Shown: positions 8,002-20,191, counted from the stretch's first letter. The stretch: 39,420 nt of DNA from CAWDLX01 sp046728155 (GCA_046728155.1 JBKPDY010000155.1:1-39420); one strand, 5' to 3'. A program made the numbers and translations. Notes: generated by a model not told the origin, from the letters alone.

Positions 8002-8084
8002 CGGCAGAACGTATCCGGTCCGCGGACCGACCGGAACGATATTCGCTTTCCCCTCGGGGTGACGGCGCCTACCGTCGGCGGCAG

Positions 8085-8216
8085 ATGAGCGAGCCGACAG
8101 CGAGTGAGCATCGCAGGGCCGTTAGGCCCGCGCCGGGGGCACCCGCGGAGACGTGGAGCAAAGCGGAGCGTCTTTTGCGGGGTGGCAGCAGCGGAGCGAG
8201 CGCGGAGGCGAGCAGA
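8085..8216 (+). repeat. MIRU-like element, long form, before rsgA
   Basis: A 132-bp unit starting ATGAGCGAGCCGACAGCGAG and ending in GCGCGGAGGCGAGCAGA directly before the rsgA ATG. It carries the extra central segment found also at 32755-32885. Its frame (MSEPTASEHRRAVRPAPG...) has no stop and runs into rsgA, unlike the other copies that end in TGA. GGAGG lies 8 nt before the rsgA ATG, so the element supplies the ribosome site. Confidence 0.9.
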
Positions 8217-9299
8217 ATGGACTTCGGGAACCGGATGACCTTCGACATGTCCTCCCTCGGTTGGGACAGCGACTTCGCGTCTTCGTACGCACGGTTCCGC
8301 CGACCCGATCAGAGACCGGCCCGGGTGACCCGGGTCGACCGCGGAGTCTGCACCGTGGTCGACGCCGATGGGACACATCGGGCAAGCCTCGGCGGTGGCC
8401 TGCTCTGCGCGGCGGCCAGGAATCCGGTCCGGCTGCCGTGCGCCGGCGACTGGGTGGTGATCCGGACCTGGCCGGACGACCGCGCCACGATCGAGGCCGT
8501 CCTTCCGCGGCGGACCGCCATCGTGCGGGCCGGGGCTTGGGCGGCGTCGACCGCTCAGGTACTCGCGGCGAACGTCGACACCGCCGCGGTCGTTGCGGCC
8601 GTCGATCCGGAGCCCGACCTCGGCCGGATCGAACGGCTGTTGGCGATCGCGTGGGAGTCGGGAGCGCGCCCGCTGGTCATTCTGTCCAAAGTGGACCTTG
8701 TCGCCGACCCCGCGGCGCTCGCCGAGGAGGTCGCCACCGTCGCTCCGGGCGTCGAGGTGTACGGAGTCAGCGCGGAGACCGGCGCCGGCGTCGAACTGCT
8801 CCGCCCGTACGTTCGACATGGCCGCACGTTGGGACTGCTGGGCGCATCCGGGTCCGGCAAATCGACCCTGGTCAACGCACTCGCCGGCGCCGCCGTCATG
8901 GGCACCCAGAGCATCCGCCGGGCCGACGGGCGAGGGCGGCATACCACGACGTACCGGGCGTTGGTGCCGCTGGCCGCGGGCGGCTGCGTGCTGGACACGC
9001 CCGGCGTACGCGCGGTCGGGCTCTTCGACGGCGTGGTCGGGCTGGAGCGGGCGTTCGCCGACATCGACGACCTCGCCCGGGACTGCCGGTTCGCCGACTG
9101 TACCCATATCGCGACACCGGGCTGCGCGGTGGTCGCGGCGCTCGCTACGGGCGAGCTCATGCCGCGACGGATGGAGAGTTGGCGCCGGCTGCAGCGCGAG
9201 ATCGCGTACGAGATGCGCCGAAATGACGGACGCCTGTCGAGCGACGAGCGACGCAAGCTGCGCAACCGGCGGGTGCGCGGACGGGCACACCGAGCATGA
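8217..9299 (+). CDS. rsgA: Ribosome small-subunit-dependent GTPase A
   Basis: A 360-residue circularly permuted GTPase that helps 30S subunit maturation. An OB-fold-like N-terminus precedes the permuted motifs: G4 in ILSKVDL, then G1 GASGSGKST, then G3 DTPG. A zinc-knuckle region follows, CRFADCTHIATPGC, with the Cys/His set of the family, and a basic tail. I start at ATG 8217, with GGAGG 8 nt upstream; the frame is also open from ATG 8085, which would add 44 residues encoded by the repeat element and unlike any RsgA N-terminus. It diverges from the isomerase/hydrolase pair. Confidence 0.9.
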   Translation: MDFGNRMTFDMSSLGWDSDFASSYARFRRPDQRPARVTRVDRGVCTVVDADGTHRASLGGGLLCAAARNPVRLPCAGDWVVIRTWPDDRATIEAVLPRRTAIVRAGAWAASTAQVLAANVDTAAVVAAVDPEPDLGRIERLLAIAWESGARPLVILSKVDLVADPAALAEEVATVAPGVEVYGVSAETGAGVELLRPYVRHGRTLGLLGASGSGKSTLVNALAGAAVMGTQSIRRADGRGRHTTTYRALVPLAAGGCVLDTPGVRAVGLFDGVVGLERAFADIDDLARDCRFADCTHIATPGCAVVAALATGELMPRRMESWRRLQREIAYEMRRNDGRLSSDERRKLRNRRVRGRAHRA

Positions 9300-9427
9300 G
9301 CGTGGTCATGTCCGACGTGTCGGGTGTGGACGTCAACCCATAGGTGACCGAGGGATACCCGGACGGCGGTCGCGCGGGTGTCCGTTCGGGGGTTACGTTT
9401 CGAGCCCGGGCGCGGCAGAGGGGTTCG

Positions 9428-10771
9428 ATGGCGGGTGGAGACCGGGGGGGCGGGACCCCTGAATCCCCGATGGTCCCGACCGCCGCGGCAGAGCCGACCC
9501 GAACGGTGACGGAGTCGACCGCGACGCCCGGCGTCGTGCGAGCGGTCGCCAGGCGGGCCGCCGCCGCCCTTCCGATGCTGGGCGGCGCGCAAGCACGACG
9601 CCTCGGTAGCGTCCGCGGACAAGTGCCGACCGACGAGAGCGTCCCCCCGGCGTCCCAGCGCCATCACGATCTGCAAGTATCGATGAACAGCACGGCGACG
9701 CCACGTGGTCGGGCGATGGGCACCCTGTACGGGTCGCCACGGGCCCCCGAATCCGGTGTGCCGCTCGAGGAGGCGATCGTGGCGCAGCGCGCGGCCGAAC
9801 CCGACGACCGGAGTGGCGGGCTTGACCCGATGACCGGGCCGGTCCCGCCGGGCTCGCCATTCTTCGCCGACACCCAGCCCGACGAGTGGATCACCACGAC
9901 CGACCAGGAGGAGGCCGACCGCCCCTGGCACGAGCTGACCTGGCCGGATCGCCGTCCGGAGCGTCCTCCCTCTCTGGTACACATCGCCCCGGTCCGACCT
10001 GGCCCGGTCGCGCTCGAGTCGGACGACTGGGACAGCGAGACCCCGGGCCACGCCCGGGCGGGTGGATATGCGGGCCGGCGTAGGAGTCCGTCGAGGTCGC
10101 GGACCTGGCTCGGCATAGGCGCCGGGCTGATCATTCTGGGTGGTGGGGTGAGCGTGCCCTTCCTCCTGCACTCGTCGCCGGGGGAGCAGGCTTCAGGAGC
10201 GAACTCGGGGGTTACGACCGGCGGAGGAGCCGTAGGCGGTACAACGGGCGCCGGCGGCGAGCTGGGCGCACCCACGTCGTCCGGACCGGGGGCTGGAGGG
10301 AGCCCGACCGCGCCGCCCACCGGCGCGCCGAGCCAGCCTGCGCTCCCCCGGACTCCGCCGACGACACTCCCGCCGTTCGGCCCCGTGACGATTCAGGCCG
10401 AGAATGGGAGTCTGAGCGGCAGTGCTGTCCCGCTCGCATGTGGCGAGGCAACGGTCGTGAGCGGGATCGGCAACGACGGCGGTGGTTCACCTGGGACGCT
10501 GACCCTCCCTGTCACCGTGCCCAACGCGGGCGCTTACAGCATGATCGTCGCGTACGCTGTCACCGGCGACGCGAAGCGCTCAGTGCAGATCAGTGTCAAC
10601 TCGGCCACGGCGCGGTCCGTCTCCTTCTTCCGGACGGTGAAGACCGGCTGCGTCGTCAAGGACCGGTCGCCGATCACAGTCACCTTGAAGCCCGGGGCGA
10701 ACACGATCCGTTTCGCCAATCCGAACGGAGGGGCTCCGTCGATCGACAACATCGCCGTGAGCCGGCCCTGA
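9428..10771 (+). CDS. Membrane-anchored protein with C-terminal CBM6/35-like domain
   Basis: About 447 residues. A long polar cytoplasmic part (residues 1-225) precedes one membrane segment (about 226-246, WLGIGAGLIILGGGVSVPFL), then a Gly/Thr/Pro-rich linker (about 250-315) and a C-terminal beta-sandwich from TIQAENGSLSG to SIDNIAVSR. The last part resembles carbohydrate-binding modules of families 6/35 (the AEN start, and the GANTIRFANPNG and IDNI ending). The C-domain should face outside and may bind cell-wall or other glycans; no catalytic domain is seen. Start choice is uncertain: ATG 9428 has GAGGGG 5 nt upstream, while GTG 9344 would add 28 residues without a clear ribosome site. Confidence 0.75.
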   Translation: MAGGDRGGGTPESPMVPTAAAEPTRTVTESTATPGVVRAVARRAAAALPMLGGAQARRLGSVRGQVPTDESVPPASQRHHDLQVSMNSTATPRGRAMGTLYGSPRAPESGVPLEEAIVAQRAAEPDDRSGGLDPMTGPVPPGSPFFADTQPDEWITTTDQEEADRPWHELTWPDRRPERPPSLVHIAPVRPGPVALESDDWDSETPGHARAGGYAGRRRSPSRSRTWLGIGAGLIILGGGVSVPFLLHSSPGEQASGANSGVTTGGGAVGGTTGAGGELGAPTSSGPGAGGSPTAPPTGAPSQPALPRTPPTTLPPFGPVTIQAENGSLSGSAVPLACGEATVVSGIGNDGGGSPGTLTLPVTVPNAGAYSMIVAYAVTGDAKRSVQISVNSATARSVSFFRTVKTGCVVKDRSPITVTLKPGANTIRFANPNGGAPSIDNIAVSRP

Positions 10772-10856
10772 CCAGGAACGAATCCAGCGTCCACGAGGTT
10801 TTGTCAGAGGGTCCCGCTACAGTTGCCGCGGCGCGCTCGACGGCTGTCGCCACACC

Positions 10857-10891
10857 CGGTCCCGTGTCGACAACGGGGGCACACGGGACCG
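10857..10891 (+). terminator. Terminator hairpin before uvrA
   Basis: CGGTCCCGTGT and ACACGGGACCG form a perfect 11-bp stem with a 13-nt loop, about 85 nt after the membrane-protein stop and 90 nt before uvrA. It separates the two transcription units. Confidence 0.7.
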
Positions 10892-10982
10892 ATGTGACGG
10901 CACCAGCGGGTGGGCGACGGGCACAGCTTGGCACGTACGGTGTTCCGGGGTCCGATGTCTGTCCGGGGTGAGAGGTATTCCA

Positions 10983-14141
<3,159 letters not shown>

Positions 14142-14444
14142 CGATTCGGGTCCGGTTGGGACAGGAACCGGCCGGCATCTCGCGGGCGGGAGGGATCCGC
14201 TCACCACAGCGGAGACGGGCGACCCGCGGGACCTCACCGAGCGGCCTGAAGATCCGTTTCCTCCGCGAATTCGCGCAGTTTTCTGCACGTTCTCACGGAA
14301 GAAACAGCTCTTGCGAGGATGGCAGCAGCGCTCCGGTCGCCACGCTGAACCGAATCTGGACCGGCGGCGTGCCCAGTTTCAGGTCGCCGGACCGGCTCCG
14401 GGGAGGATGCGTCTTCGGACCGGCTCCACGGAGGGGACGTTGAG
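14142..14444. other. Gap between uvrA and the Rieske gene
   Basis: I see no gene in these 300 bp. There is a perfect 12-bp palindrome (CGCGAATTCGCG, 14264-14275). A stretch at about 14308-14335 faintly resembles the middle of the long repeat element. The end holds the Rieske gene's ribosome site, GGAGGGG at about 14430-14436. Confidence 0.5.
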
Positions 14445-14902
14445 ATGACAGAACGCGACGGCGAGCCGACGGAAGGCCCGACCCGGCGCGCCGTTCTGCT
14501 CGGCGCGGGTACTGTGGGCGCAGCCGGGTTGATGGCGGCATGCGGCTCGAATCCCCAGACGCCCCCGGGTAACACCCAACCCGGCCAGCGGGGCCTGCGA
14601 CGACGGAGCCGGCCACCCAGGGCCCGATCCATACCTCCGACATTCCGGTCGGCGGCGGCACCATCTATCCGTTGATCTCCACGGTGATCACCCAGCCGAC
14701 CGCAGGGAACTTCAAGGCCTTCGACTCAACCTGCAAACACATGGGCTGCACCGTCGGTTCGGTGTCGAACGGGCTGATCGTCTGCCCGTGTCACGGCAGC
14801 AGGTACCACATCACTGACGGTTCCGTCGCGAACGGGCCCACCAGCGGACCACTCGACCCGAAGAAGCTGACCATCAACGACGGCGTCATAACGGTCTCCT
14901 GA
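14445..14902 (+). pseudogene. Rieske [2Fe-2S] lipoprotein-like gene, one-base frameshift
   Basis: The first frame starts at ATG 14445 (GGAGGGG 8 nt upstream) and gives a twin-arginine-like signal, TRRAVLLGAGTVGAAGLMAAC, with a lipobox-like Cys. The second frame gives the Rieske domain: CKHMGC and CPCHGSRY, the Cys-His pairs that bind the 2Fe-2S cluster, followed by the usual DGSVANGP ending. Continuous family sequence is recovered if one G is added to the GGGG run at 14590-14593: ...PGQRG then PATTEPATQGPIHTSDIPVG. So this is one gene with a single-base deletion, or a sequencing error in a G-run. Exported Rieske proteins of this kind act as electron carriers; partner unknown. Confidence 0.82.
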
Positions 14903-14941
14903 GGCGACCCCGAGGTGGCCGAAAGCATCGCGGGTCCGGGA

Positions 14942-14947
14942 TAGGCT
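14942..14947 (+). promoter_or_regulatory. Putative -10 box for leaderless uvrC
   Basis: TAGGCT lies exactly 7 nt before the uvrC GTG, the spacing expected when transcription starts at the start codon. No ribosome site is present, which agrees with a leaderless mRNA. Confidence 0.55.
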
Positions 14948-14954
14948 CGCAACC

Positions 14955-16997
14955 GTGGTACGGCCGCCGACGAGTTTCCGGCCCGCGCCGGGCACGATCC
15001 CTGACCAGCCTGGCGTGTACCGCTTCCGCGACGCCAACGGGCGGGTGATCTACGTTGGCAAGGCCAAGAGCCTGCGCAGCCGGCTCAACTCGTACTTCGC
15101 CGACCCGTGGACCCTGCACGCTCGTACGGCGCAGATGGTCGCCGCCGCGGCCGCGGTCGACTGGGTGACCGTCACCACCGAGGTCGAGGCGCTCCAGCTC
15201 GAGTACGCCTGGATCAAGGAGTATGACCCGCGGTTCAATGTTCGGTACCGCGACGACAAGTCGTACCCGTTTCTCGCCGTCACCCTCGACGAGGAGTTTC
15301 CCCGATTGATGGTGATGCGCGGGGCCAAGCGCAAGGGCGTGCGCTACTTCGGTCCCTACTCGCACGCGTGGGCCATCCGGGAGACGCTCGACCTGCTGCT
15401 GCGTGTCTTCCCCGCCCGCACGTGCAGTCCGGGTGTTTTCAAACGGCATGGCCAGATCGGCCGGCCGTGCCTGCTCGGCGACATCGACAAGTGCTCGGCA
15501 CCGTGTGTGGGCCGGGTCGACGCGGCCGAACACCGTCAGATCGTCGACGAGTTCTGCGACTTCATGGCCGGCCGGACGGATCGGATGGAGCGCCATCTGG
15601 AGCGCGAGATGAAGGCCGCGGCCACCGCAATGGAGTACGAGCGCGCGGCCCGCCTGCGCGACGATCTGGCCGCGTTGCGGCGGGCGATGGAGAGGCAGAC
15701 GGTCGTCTTCTCCGATGGCACCGACGCCGATGTGGTGGCCTTCGCCGAGGACCAACTCGAGGCGGCGGTCCAGGTCTTCCACGTCCGCGGCGGTCGGGTC
15801 CGCGGACAGCGTGGCTGGGTGGTCGAGAAGACCGAGGACCTGACGACCGGCGACCTCGTGCATCACTTCTGCACGCAGGTGTACGGCGGCGAGGTAGAGG
15901 CCGAGCACGGCGCGGCCGACCTGCCCAGAGAGGTGCTCGTGCCCGAGCTGCCGTCCGACGTCGAGCCTCTCGCCGACTGGCTGAGCCAGTTGCGTGGGGC
16001 GCGGGTGAGCCTGCGGGTGCCGCAGCGCGGGGACAAGCGAGCGCTGCTGGAGACCGTCGCCCGAAACGCCGGCGAGGCCCTGACCCAGCACAAGCTCAAG
16101 CGCGCCGGTGACCTCACCGCGCGCAGCCAGGCCCTCGAGGAGATCGCCGAGTCACTGGGCTTGCCGGTCGCACCGCTACGGATCGAGTGCTACGACGTGT
16201 CCCAGATTCAGGGCACCGATGTCGTGGCGAGCATGGTCGTCTTCGAGGACGGGGTGGCCCGCAAGAGTGAGTACCGGCGGTTCATCGTGACCGGGGCGAC
16301 CGACGACGTGTCAGCCATCTCCGAGGTGCTCCACCGCCGGTTCGTGCGCTACCTGGCCGCGCGCGACTCCGGCGAGCCGACCGACACCGACAAGCCGGCG
16401 ATCGACCCTGCAGAGTCGCGTTGGGACGCTCCCGAGGTCGCGTCCGGCGCTCGGGCCCGCAAGTTCGCGTACGCGCCGAATCTGGTGGTCGTCGACGGAG
16501 GCGCGCCTCAGGTCAACGCGGCCGCCGCCGTTCTCCGCGAGATAGGTATCGCCGATATCTCCGTGTGCGGGTTGGCCAAGCGGCTCGAGGAGGTGTGGCA
16601 GCCCGACGAGGCGTTTCCCGTCATCCTTCCCCGTACGTCGGAAGGTTTGTACCTGCTGCAGCGGGTACGGGATGAGGCGCACCGGTTCGCGATCACGTTC
16701 CACCGGCAGCGCCGGTCGAAGCGGATGACGGCGTCGGCGCTGGACTCGGTGCCGGGTCTCGGCGAGGTACGGCGAAAGGCGCTTCTGCGCCAGTTCGGAT
16801 CGTTGCGCCGCCTCGGTCAGGCCAGCATCGACGAGATCGCCGAGGTGCCCGGGATCGGGCCTCGCACCGCCGAGGCGATCGTGGCGGCACTCGGCCCGGA
16901 CTCACCGAAAAAGGAATCCCCGGCGGACGCCACGTCCCCGGCGGAGGCGCCGCCGCAGGCCGAGACCGCCGGGGGGGTCCAGTCCGCGCCGACGTAG
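14955..16997 (+). CDS. uvrC: Excinuclease ABC subunit C
   Basis: A 680-residue dual-incision nuclease of nucleotide excision repair. In order: the GIY-YIG nuclease (GVYRF...VIYVGKAKSLRSR, about residues 20-40), a Cys-containing segment (CSPGVFKRHGQIGRPCLLGDIDKCSAPC), the UVR/UvrB-binding helix pair (about 215-245), the RNase H-like nuclease (IECYDVSQIQGTDVVASMVV and VVVDGGAPQVNAA) and the C-terminal helix-hairpin-helix pair (SVPGLGEVRRKALL and EVPGIGPRTAEAI). A Pro/Ala-rich tail of about 30 residues follows. The start is GTG 14955, preceded by a -10 box at leaderless spacing. rapZ follows after 34 nt. Confidence 0.97.
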   Translation: MVRPPTSFRPAPGTIPDQPGVYRFRDANGRVIYVGKAKSLRSRLNSYFADPWTLHARTAQMVAAAAAVDWVTVTTEVEALQLEYAWIKEYDPRFNVRYRDDKSYPFLAVTLDEEFPRLMVMRGAKRKGVRYFGPYSHAWAIRETLDLLLRVFPARTCSPGVFKRHGQIGRPCLLGDIDKCSAPCVGRVDAAEHRQIVDEFCDFMAGRTDRMERHLEREMKAAATAMEYERAARLRDDLAALRRAMERQTVVFSDGTDADVVAFAEDQLEAAVQVFHVRGGRVRGQRGWVVEKTEDLTTGDLVHHFCTQVYGGEVEAEHGAADLPREVLVPELPSDVEPLADWLSQLRGARVSLRVPQRGDKRALLETVARNAGEALTQHKLKRAGDLTARSQALEEIAESLGLPVAPLRIECYDVSQIQGTDVVASMVVFEDGVARKSEYRRFIVTGATDDVSAISEVLHRRFVRYLAARDSGEPTDTDKPAIDPAESRWDAPEVASGARARKFAYAPNLVVVDGGAPQVNAAAAVLREIGIADISVCGLAKRLEEVWQPDEAFPVILPRTSEGLYLLQRVRDEAHRFAITFHRQRRSKRMTASALDSVPGLGEVRRKALLRQFGSLRRLGQASIDEIAEVPGIGPRTAEAIVAALGPDSPKKESPADATSPAEAPPQAETAGGVQSAPT

Positions 16998-17031
16998 GGT
17001 TTGAGCGTCGTGATCAGGTCGAGGGGGGTCG

Positions 17032-18105
17032 GTGCGCGACAGCGACACGGACGCAGAAGCCGGCCCATCGGCGCCGGCCGGTTCCGATGTGACGGTGACG
17101 ACCGTGGCGCGGGCGACTGCCCGGGCTCGCGCGAAGCCACTTGCCGGGGTGGTCGCCGGGACCGGGGAGTCAGCTCGAGCGACCAGCTCCGCTGACGGCG
17201 TCGAGAACGAAGGGGACGAGAGCGACGCTGATGCGGCGGCACGGTCCGAGACCGAGATCGTCGTAGTGACCGGTGTCTCCGGCGGGGGTCGCAGCACGGT
17301 CGCGCGGGCGCTGGAGAACGTGGGCTACTACGTCGTCGACAACCTGCCCCAGGCCCTGATGCTGCAGATGGCGGAGCTCGCGTTCCAGGCCGGGGGGACC
17401 GCGCGACGTACCGCGATGGTGCTCGATGTCCGCAGCCGAGCCTTCTCGACCGACCTGGCCGGTGCCGTACGGGAGCTCAAGGCGAAGGGGTTCTTGCCCC
17501 GTGTGCTCTTCGTCGACGCGGACGACGACGTACTGATCCGTCGGTTCGAGAACGTTCGGAGAACCCACCCGCTACAGGGCGACGGCCGGCTCTCCGACGG
17601 CATAGCGGCCGAGCGTGAACTGCTGGCCGAGGCCCGCGCTTCGGCAGACATCGTCATCGACACCAGCCACCTCAACGTCAACCAGTTGCGGGCACGCGTC
17701 GAGGAGCTTTTCGGTGGCGAGGACAGCCGCCGGCTGCGGGTCACCGTGCTCTCCTTCGGTTTCAAGTACGGATTGCCGCCGGACGCGGACTTCGTGATCG
17801 ACGCGCGGTTCCTGCCCAATCCGTACTGGCTGCCCGAGCTGCGCGACCTGAGCGGGCGGGACGAGCCGGTGAGCCGGTACGTACTCGGCCAGCGAGGTGC
17901 GACCACGCTGGTGGAGACGTTTGTCCGACTGGTCAACGCGACCGCACCGGGATTCGAGCGGGAGGGCAAGCGGTACCTGACCGTCGCGATCGGCTGCACG
18001 GGGGGCAAGCACCGTAGCGTCGCCCTGGCCGAAGAGCTCGCCCGCCGGCTGCACGATGTCCGGTTGGCGGCCCACGCGCAGCACCGCGACCTGGGGCTCG
18101 AATGA
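17032..18105 (+). CDS. rapZ: RapZ-family nucleotide-binding protein
   Basis: 357 residues. The P-loop is VTGVSGGGRST (residues 79-89), followed by the family motifs YYVVDNLP, HPL (in RRTHPLQGD), VLSFGFKYGLPPDADFVIDARFLPNP and CTGGKHRSVALAEEL. RapZ proteins bind nucleotides and, in enteric bacteria, regulate glmS through small RNAs; the actinobacterial role is less clear. The start GTG 17032 has a G-rich ribosome site upstream. The first 70 or so residues are a low-complexity Ala/Arg/Asp extension not found in typical RapZ (about 285 residues). The stop overlaps the yvcK start by 4 nt (ATGA), as in the conserved rapZ–yvcK–whiA operon. Confidence 0.95.
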   Translation: MRDSDTDAEAGPSAPAGSDVTVTTVARATARARAKPLAGVVAGTGESARATSSADGVENEGDESDADAAARSETEIVVVTGVSGGGRSTVARALENVGYYVVDNLPQALMLQMAELAFQAGGTARRTAMVLDVRSRAFSTDLAGAVRELKAKGFLPRVLFVDADDDVLIRRFENVRRTHPLQGDGRLSDGIAAERELLAEARASADIVIDTSHLNVNQLRARVEELFGGEDSRRLRVTVLSFGFKYGLPPDADFVIDARFLPNPYWLPELRDLSGRDEPVSRYVLGQRGATTLVETFVRLVNATAPGFEREGKRYLTVAIGCTGGKHRSVALAEELARRLHDVRLAAHAQHRDLGLE

Positions 18106-19067
18106 GGGTCGTCGCCTTCGGGGGCGGGCACGGGCTGGCCGCATCGTTGCGTGCGCTTCGGCTGCTGCGGTTCATGGCAGACACCGGACACGGCGTAGAG
18201 ATCACCGCCGTCGTTACCGTCGGTGATGACGGTGGGTCGAGTGGGCGGCTGCGGGCAGCCCGTGGCGGGCTGCCTCCGGGTGACCTCCGGCAAGCGCTCG
18301 CTGCTCTGGCCGATCCTGCCGATCCCGCCGCAGAACGCGCCGCCGAGCTGCTCCAGTTCCGGTTCCCCGGTACCGACGCGCTGGCCGGCCACCCGGTGGG
18401 GAATCTGCTGCTCGCGGGCTTGATGGAGCTGACCGGAGATCCAGTGGCGGCGCTCGACCGGGCGGCCGAACTCGTCCGTGCCGTCGGCCGGGTCCTGCCG
18501 ATGTCGACCGCGCCGCTACGCCTGGAGGCCACCGTGCGCGGCGCGGACCCCCGGCGCCCGGACGACGTGACCACCGTGCGTGGTCAACACAACGTCGCGG
18601 TGAGCCGCGGACTCGTGGAAGAGGTTCGGCTCATCCCGGGCGAACCGGAAGCCTGCCCTGAGGCGGTGGCGGCCATCGAGTGCGCTGACTGGCTGCTGTT
18701 CGGGCCGGGATCCTGGTTCACGAGCGTGATCCCGCATCTGCTGGTCCCCGATCTCGCCGCCGCCATGATGCGCACCCGGGCGCGTCGACTGGTTACCCTG
18801 AATCTCGCGACCGAGCAGGAGACGGCGGACCTCTCCCCAGGCGACCATCTCCGGGCCCTCGCCCGTTACCTGCCCGGGCCGCGAGTCGATGTAGTTCTAG
18901 CTGATGGGGCGGTGGTGGGCGATCCCACGGGACTGAGTTCCGCGGCAGAATCACTGCGTGCGAAGGTCGTGTTCGCGCCGGTAGCCGTTTCGGACGGACG
19001 GCCGCAGCATGACCCGGTGGCGCTTGCCAAGGCGCTGCAGGAGGTGCTTGCGTCAGGTCCGTCCTGA
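18102..19067 (+). CDS. yvcK: YvcK/CofD-like gluconeogenesis factor
   Basis: A 321-residue CofD-like protein. Family motifs are AFGGGHGLAASLRALR at the N-terminus, VVTVGDDGGSSGRLR, LPPGDLRQAL, HPVGNLLLAGL and FGPGSWFTSVIPHLLV. YvcK homologues bind UDP-sugars and influence carbon flux and cell-wall growth in Gram-positive bacteria. It overlaps rapZ by 4 nt and precedes whiA by 86 nt, the standard actinobacterial order. Confidence 0.95.
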   Translation: MRVVAFGGGHGLAASLRALRLLRFMADTGHGVEITAVVTVGDDGGSSGRLRAARGGLPPGDLRQALAALADPADPAAERAAELLQFRFPGTDALAGHPVGNLLLAGLMELTGDPVAALDRAAELVRAVGRVLPMSTAPLRLEATVRGADPRRPDDVTTVRGQHNVAVSRGLVEEVRLIPGEPEACPEAVAAIECADWLLFGPGSWFTSVIPHLLVPDLAAAMMRTRARRLVTLNLATEQETADLSPGDHLRALARYLPGPRVDVVLADGAVVGDPTGLSSAAESLRAKVVFAPVAVSDGRPQHDPVALAKALQEVLASGPS

Positions 19068-19153
19068 CGCGGTAGGGCCGGGTGCTGGTGCCGGGGGGCA
19101 GAAGCGCCGGGGGCGGACCGCGAGGTCCCGACAGCGACATGAGGTGACGGCAC

Positions 19154-20134
19154 ATGGCGATGACCGGGTCGGTCAAGGACGAGCTCAGTCGCGTCGATGT
19201 CTCGAAGCCCTGCTGCCGGCGCGCCGAGATGGCGGCCCTGCTGCGCTTCGCGGGCGGCCTGCACATCGTGTCGGGACGGGTCGTGGTCGAGGCCGAGCTG
19301 GACACCGGCGCTACGGCCCGCCGGCTCCGCCGCGAGATCGCCGAAGTGTACGGCTATCCGAGCGAGTTCCACGTCCTCGCCTCGGGCGGGCTCCGCAGGG
19401 GCAGCCACTACATCGTCCGGGTGGTCAAGGACGGCGAGGCGCTGGCCCGACAGACCGGCCTGCTCGACGTACGGGGGCGTCCCGTACGCGGTCTACCGCA
19501 GTATGTGGTGGCCGCGAACGCATGCTGTGCTGTCGCCGCGTGGCGGGGCGCGTTCCTGGCCCACGGATCGCTGACCGAACCTGGTCGCTCCTGCGCGCTG
19601 GAGATCACCTGCCCCGGTCCGGAGTCGGCACTCGCACTGGTCGGGGCGGCCCGGCGGATCGGAGTCTCGGCCAAACAGCGCGAGGTCCGCGGGGTCGACC
19701 GCGTCGTGGTCAAGGACGGCGACGCGATCGCCGCAATGCTGACCCGGATCGGGGCGCACGCCAGCGTGCTGTCGTGGGAGGAGCGCAGGGTCCGTCGGGA
19801 GGTGCGGGCGACGGCGAACCGCCTCGCCAACTTCGACGACGCGAACCTGCGCCGCTCGGCGCGGGCCGCGGTGGCCGCAGCCGCCCGCGTGACCCGTGCT
19901 CTGGAGATCCTCGGTGATGCGGCGCCGGTGCACCTGACGAGCGCCGGGCATCTTCGCCTGGAGCACAAGCAGGCCTCGCTGGAGGAGCTCGGCGCGCTTG
20001 CCGACCCGCCGCTGACCAAGGACGCGATCGCCGGGCGGATCCGACGGTTGCTCGCCCTCGCCGACAAGCGTGCCCGGGATCTCGGCATCCCGGACACCGA
20101 GTCGGTCGTCACCGCCGAGATGCTGGCCGGCTGA
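19154..20134 (+). CDS. whiA: WhiA sporulation/cell-division transcription regulator
   Basis: 326 residues, the usual size. The N-terminal part (about 1-200) is the LAGLIDADG-homing-endonuclease-like fold (SVKDELSRVDV, CCRRAEMAALLRFAGGL, AWRGAFLAHGSL), and the C-terminal part has the helix-turn-helix DNA-binding domain (LEHKQASLEELGALADPPLTKDAIAGRIRRLLALADK). In Streptomyces WhiA works with WhiB to switch from growth to sporulation septation. The start is ATG 19154 with GAGG about 9 nt upstream; it is probably co-transcribed with rapZ–yvcK. Confidence 0.96.
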   Translation: MAMTGSVKDELSRVDVSKPCCRRAEMAALLRFAGGLHIVSGRVVVEAELDTGATARRLRREIAEVYGYPSEFHVLASGGLRRGSHYIVRVVKDGEALARQTGLLDVRGRPVRGLPQYVVAANACCAVAAWRGAFLAHGSLTEPGRSCALEITCPGPESALALVGAARRIGVSAKQREVRGVDRVVVKDGDAIAAMLTRIGAHASVLSWEERRVRREVRATANRLANFDDANLRRSARAAVAAAARVTRALEILGDAAPVHLTSAGHLRLEHKQASLEELGALADPPLTKDAIAGRIRRLLALADKRARDLGIPDTESVVTAEMLAG

Positions 20135-20185
20135 CCGCACACGCGCGCTGGCCGCCCCGCCACCCCCGCACACCGCGGGTTTCGA

Positions 20186-20191
20186 TAGGGT
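20186..20191 (+). promoter_or_regulatory. Putative -10 box for the gap–pgk–tpiA operon
   Basis: TAGGGT lies in the 206-bp gap between whiA and gap, about 150 nt before the gap start. No clear -35 is visible. The rest of the gap would be a leader ending in AAGGAG, 9 nt before the GTG. Confidence 0.35.

Noticed and set aside
10925..10982. SOS (LexA) box before uvrA
   Set aside because: The only candidate half-site (TGTTCC near 10940) lacks its partner, so I cannot support a LexA site.
14264..14275. Perfect palindrome CGCGAATTCGCG
   Set aside because: Symmetric but isolated, with no promoter or partner site; likely chance in GC-rich sequence.
14305..14335. Possible decayed fragment of the long repeat element
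   Set aside because: About 28 bp resembles the middle of the 8085-8216 unit, but with many mismatches and no element ends, so I do not count it as a copy.
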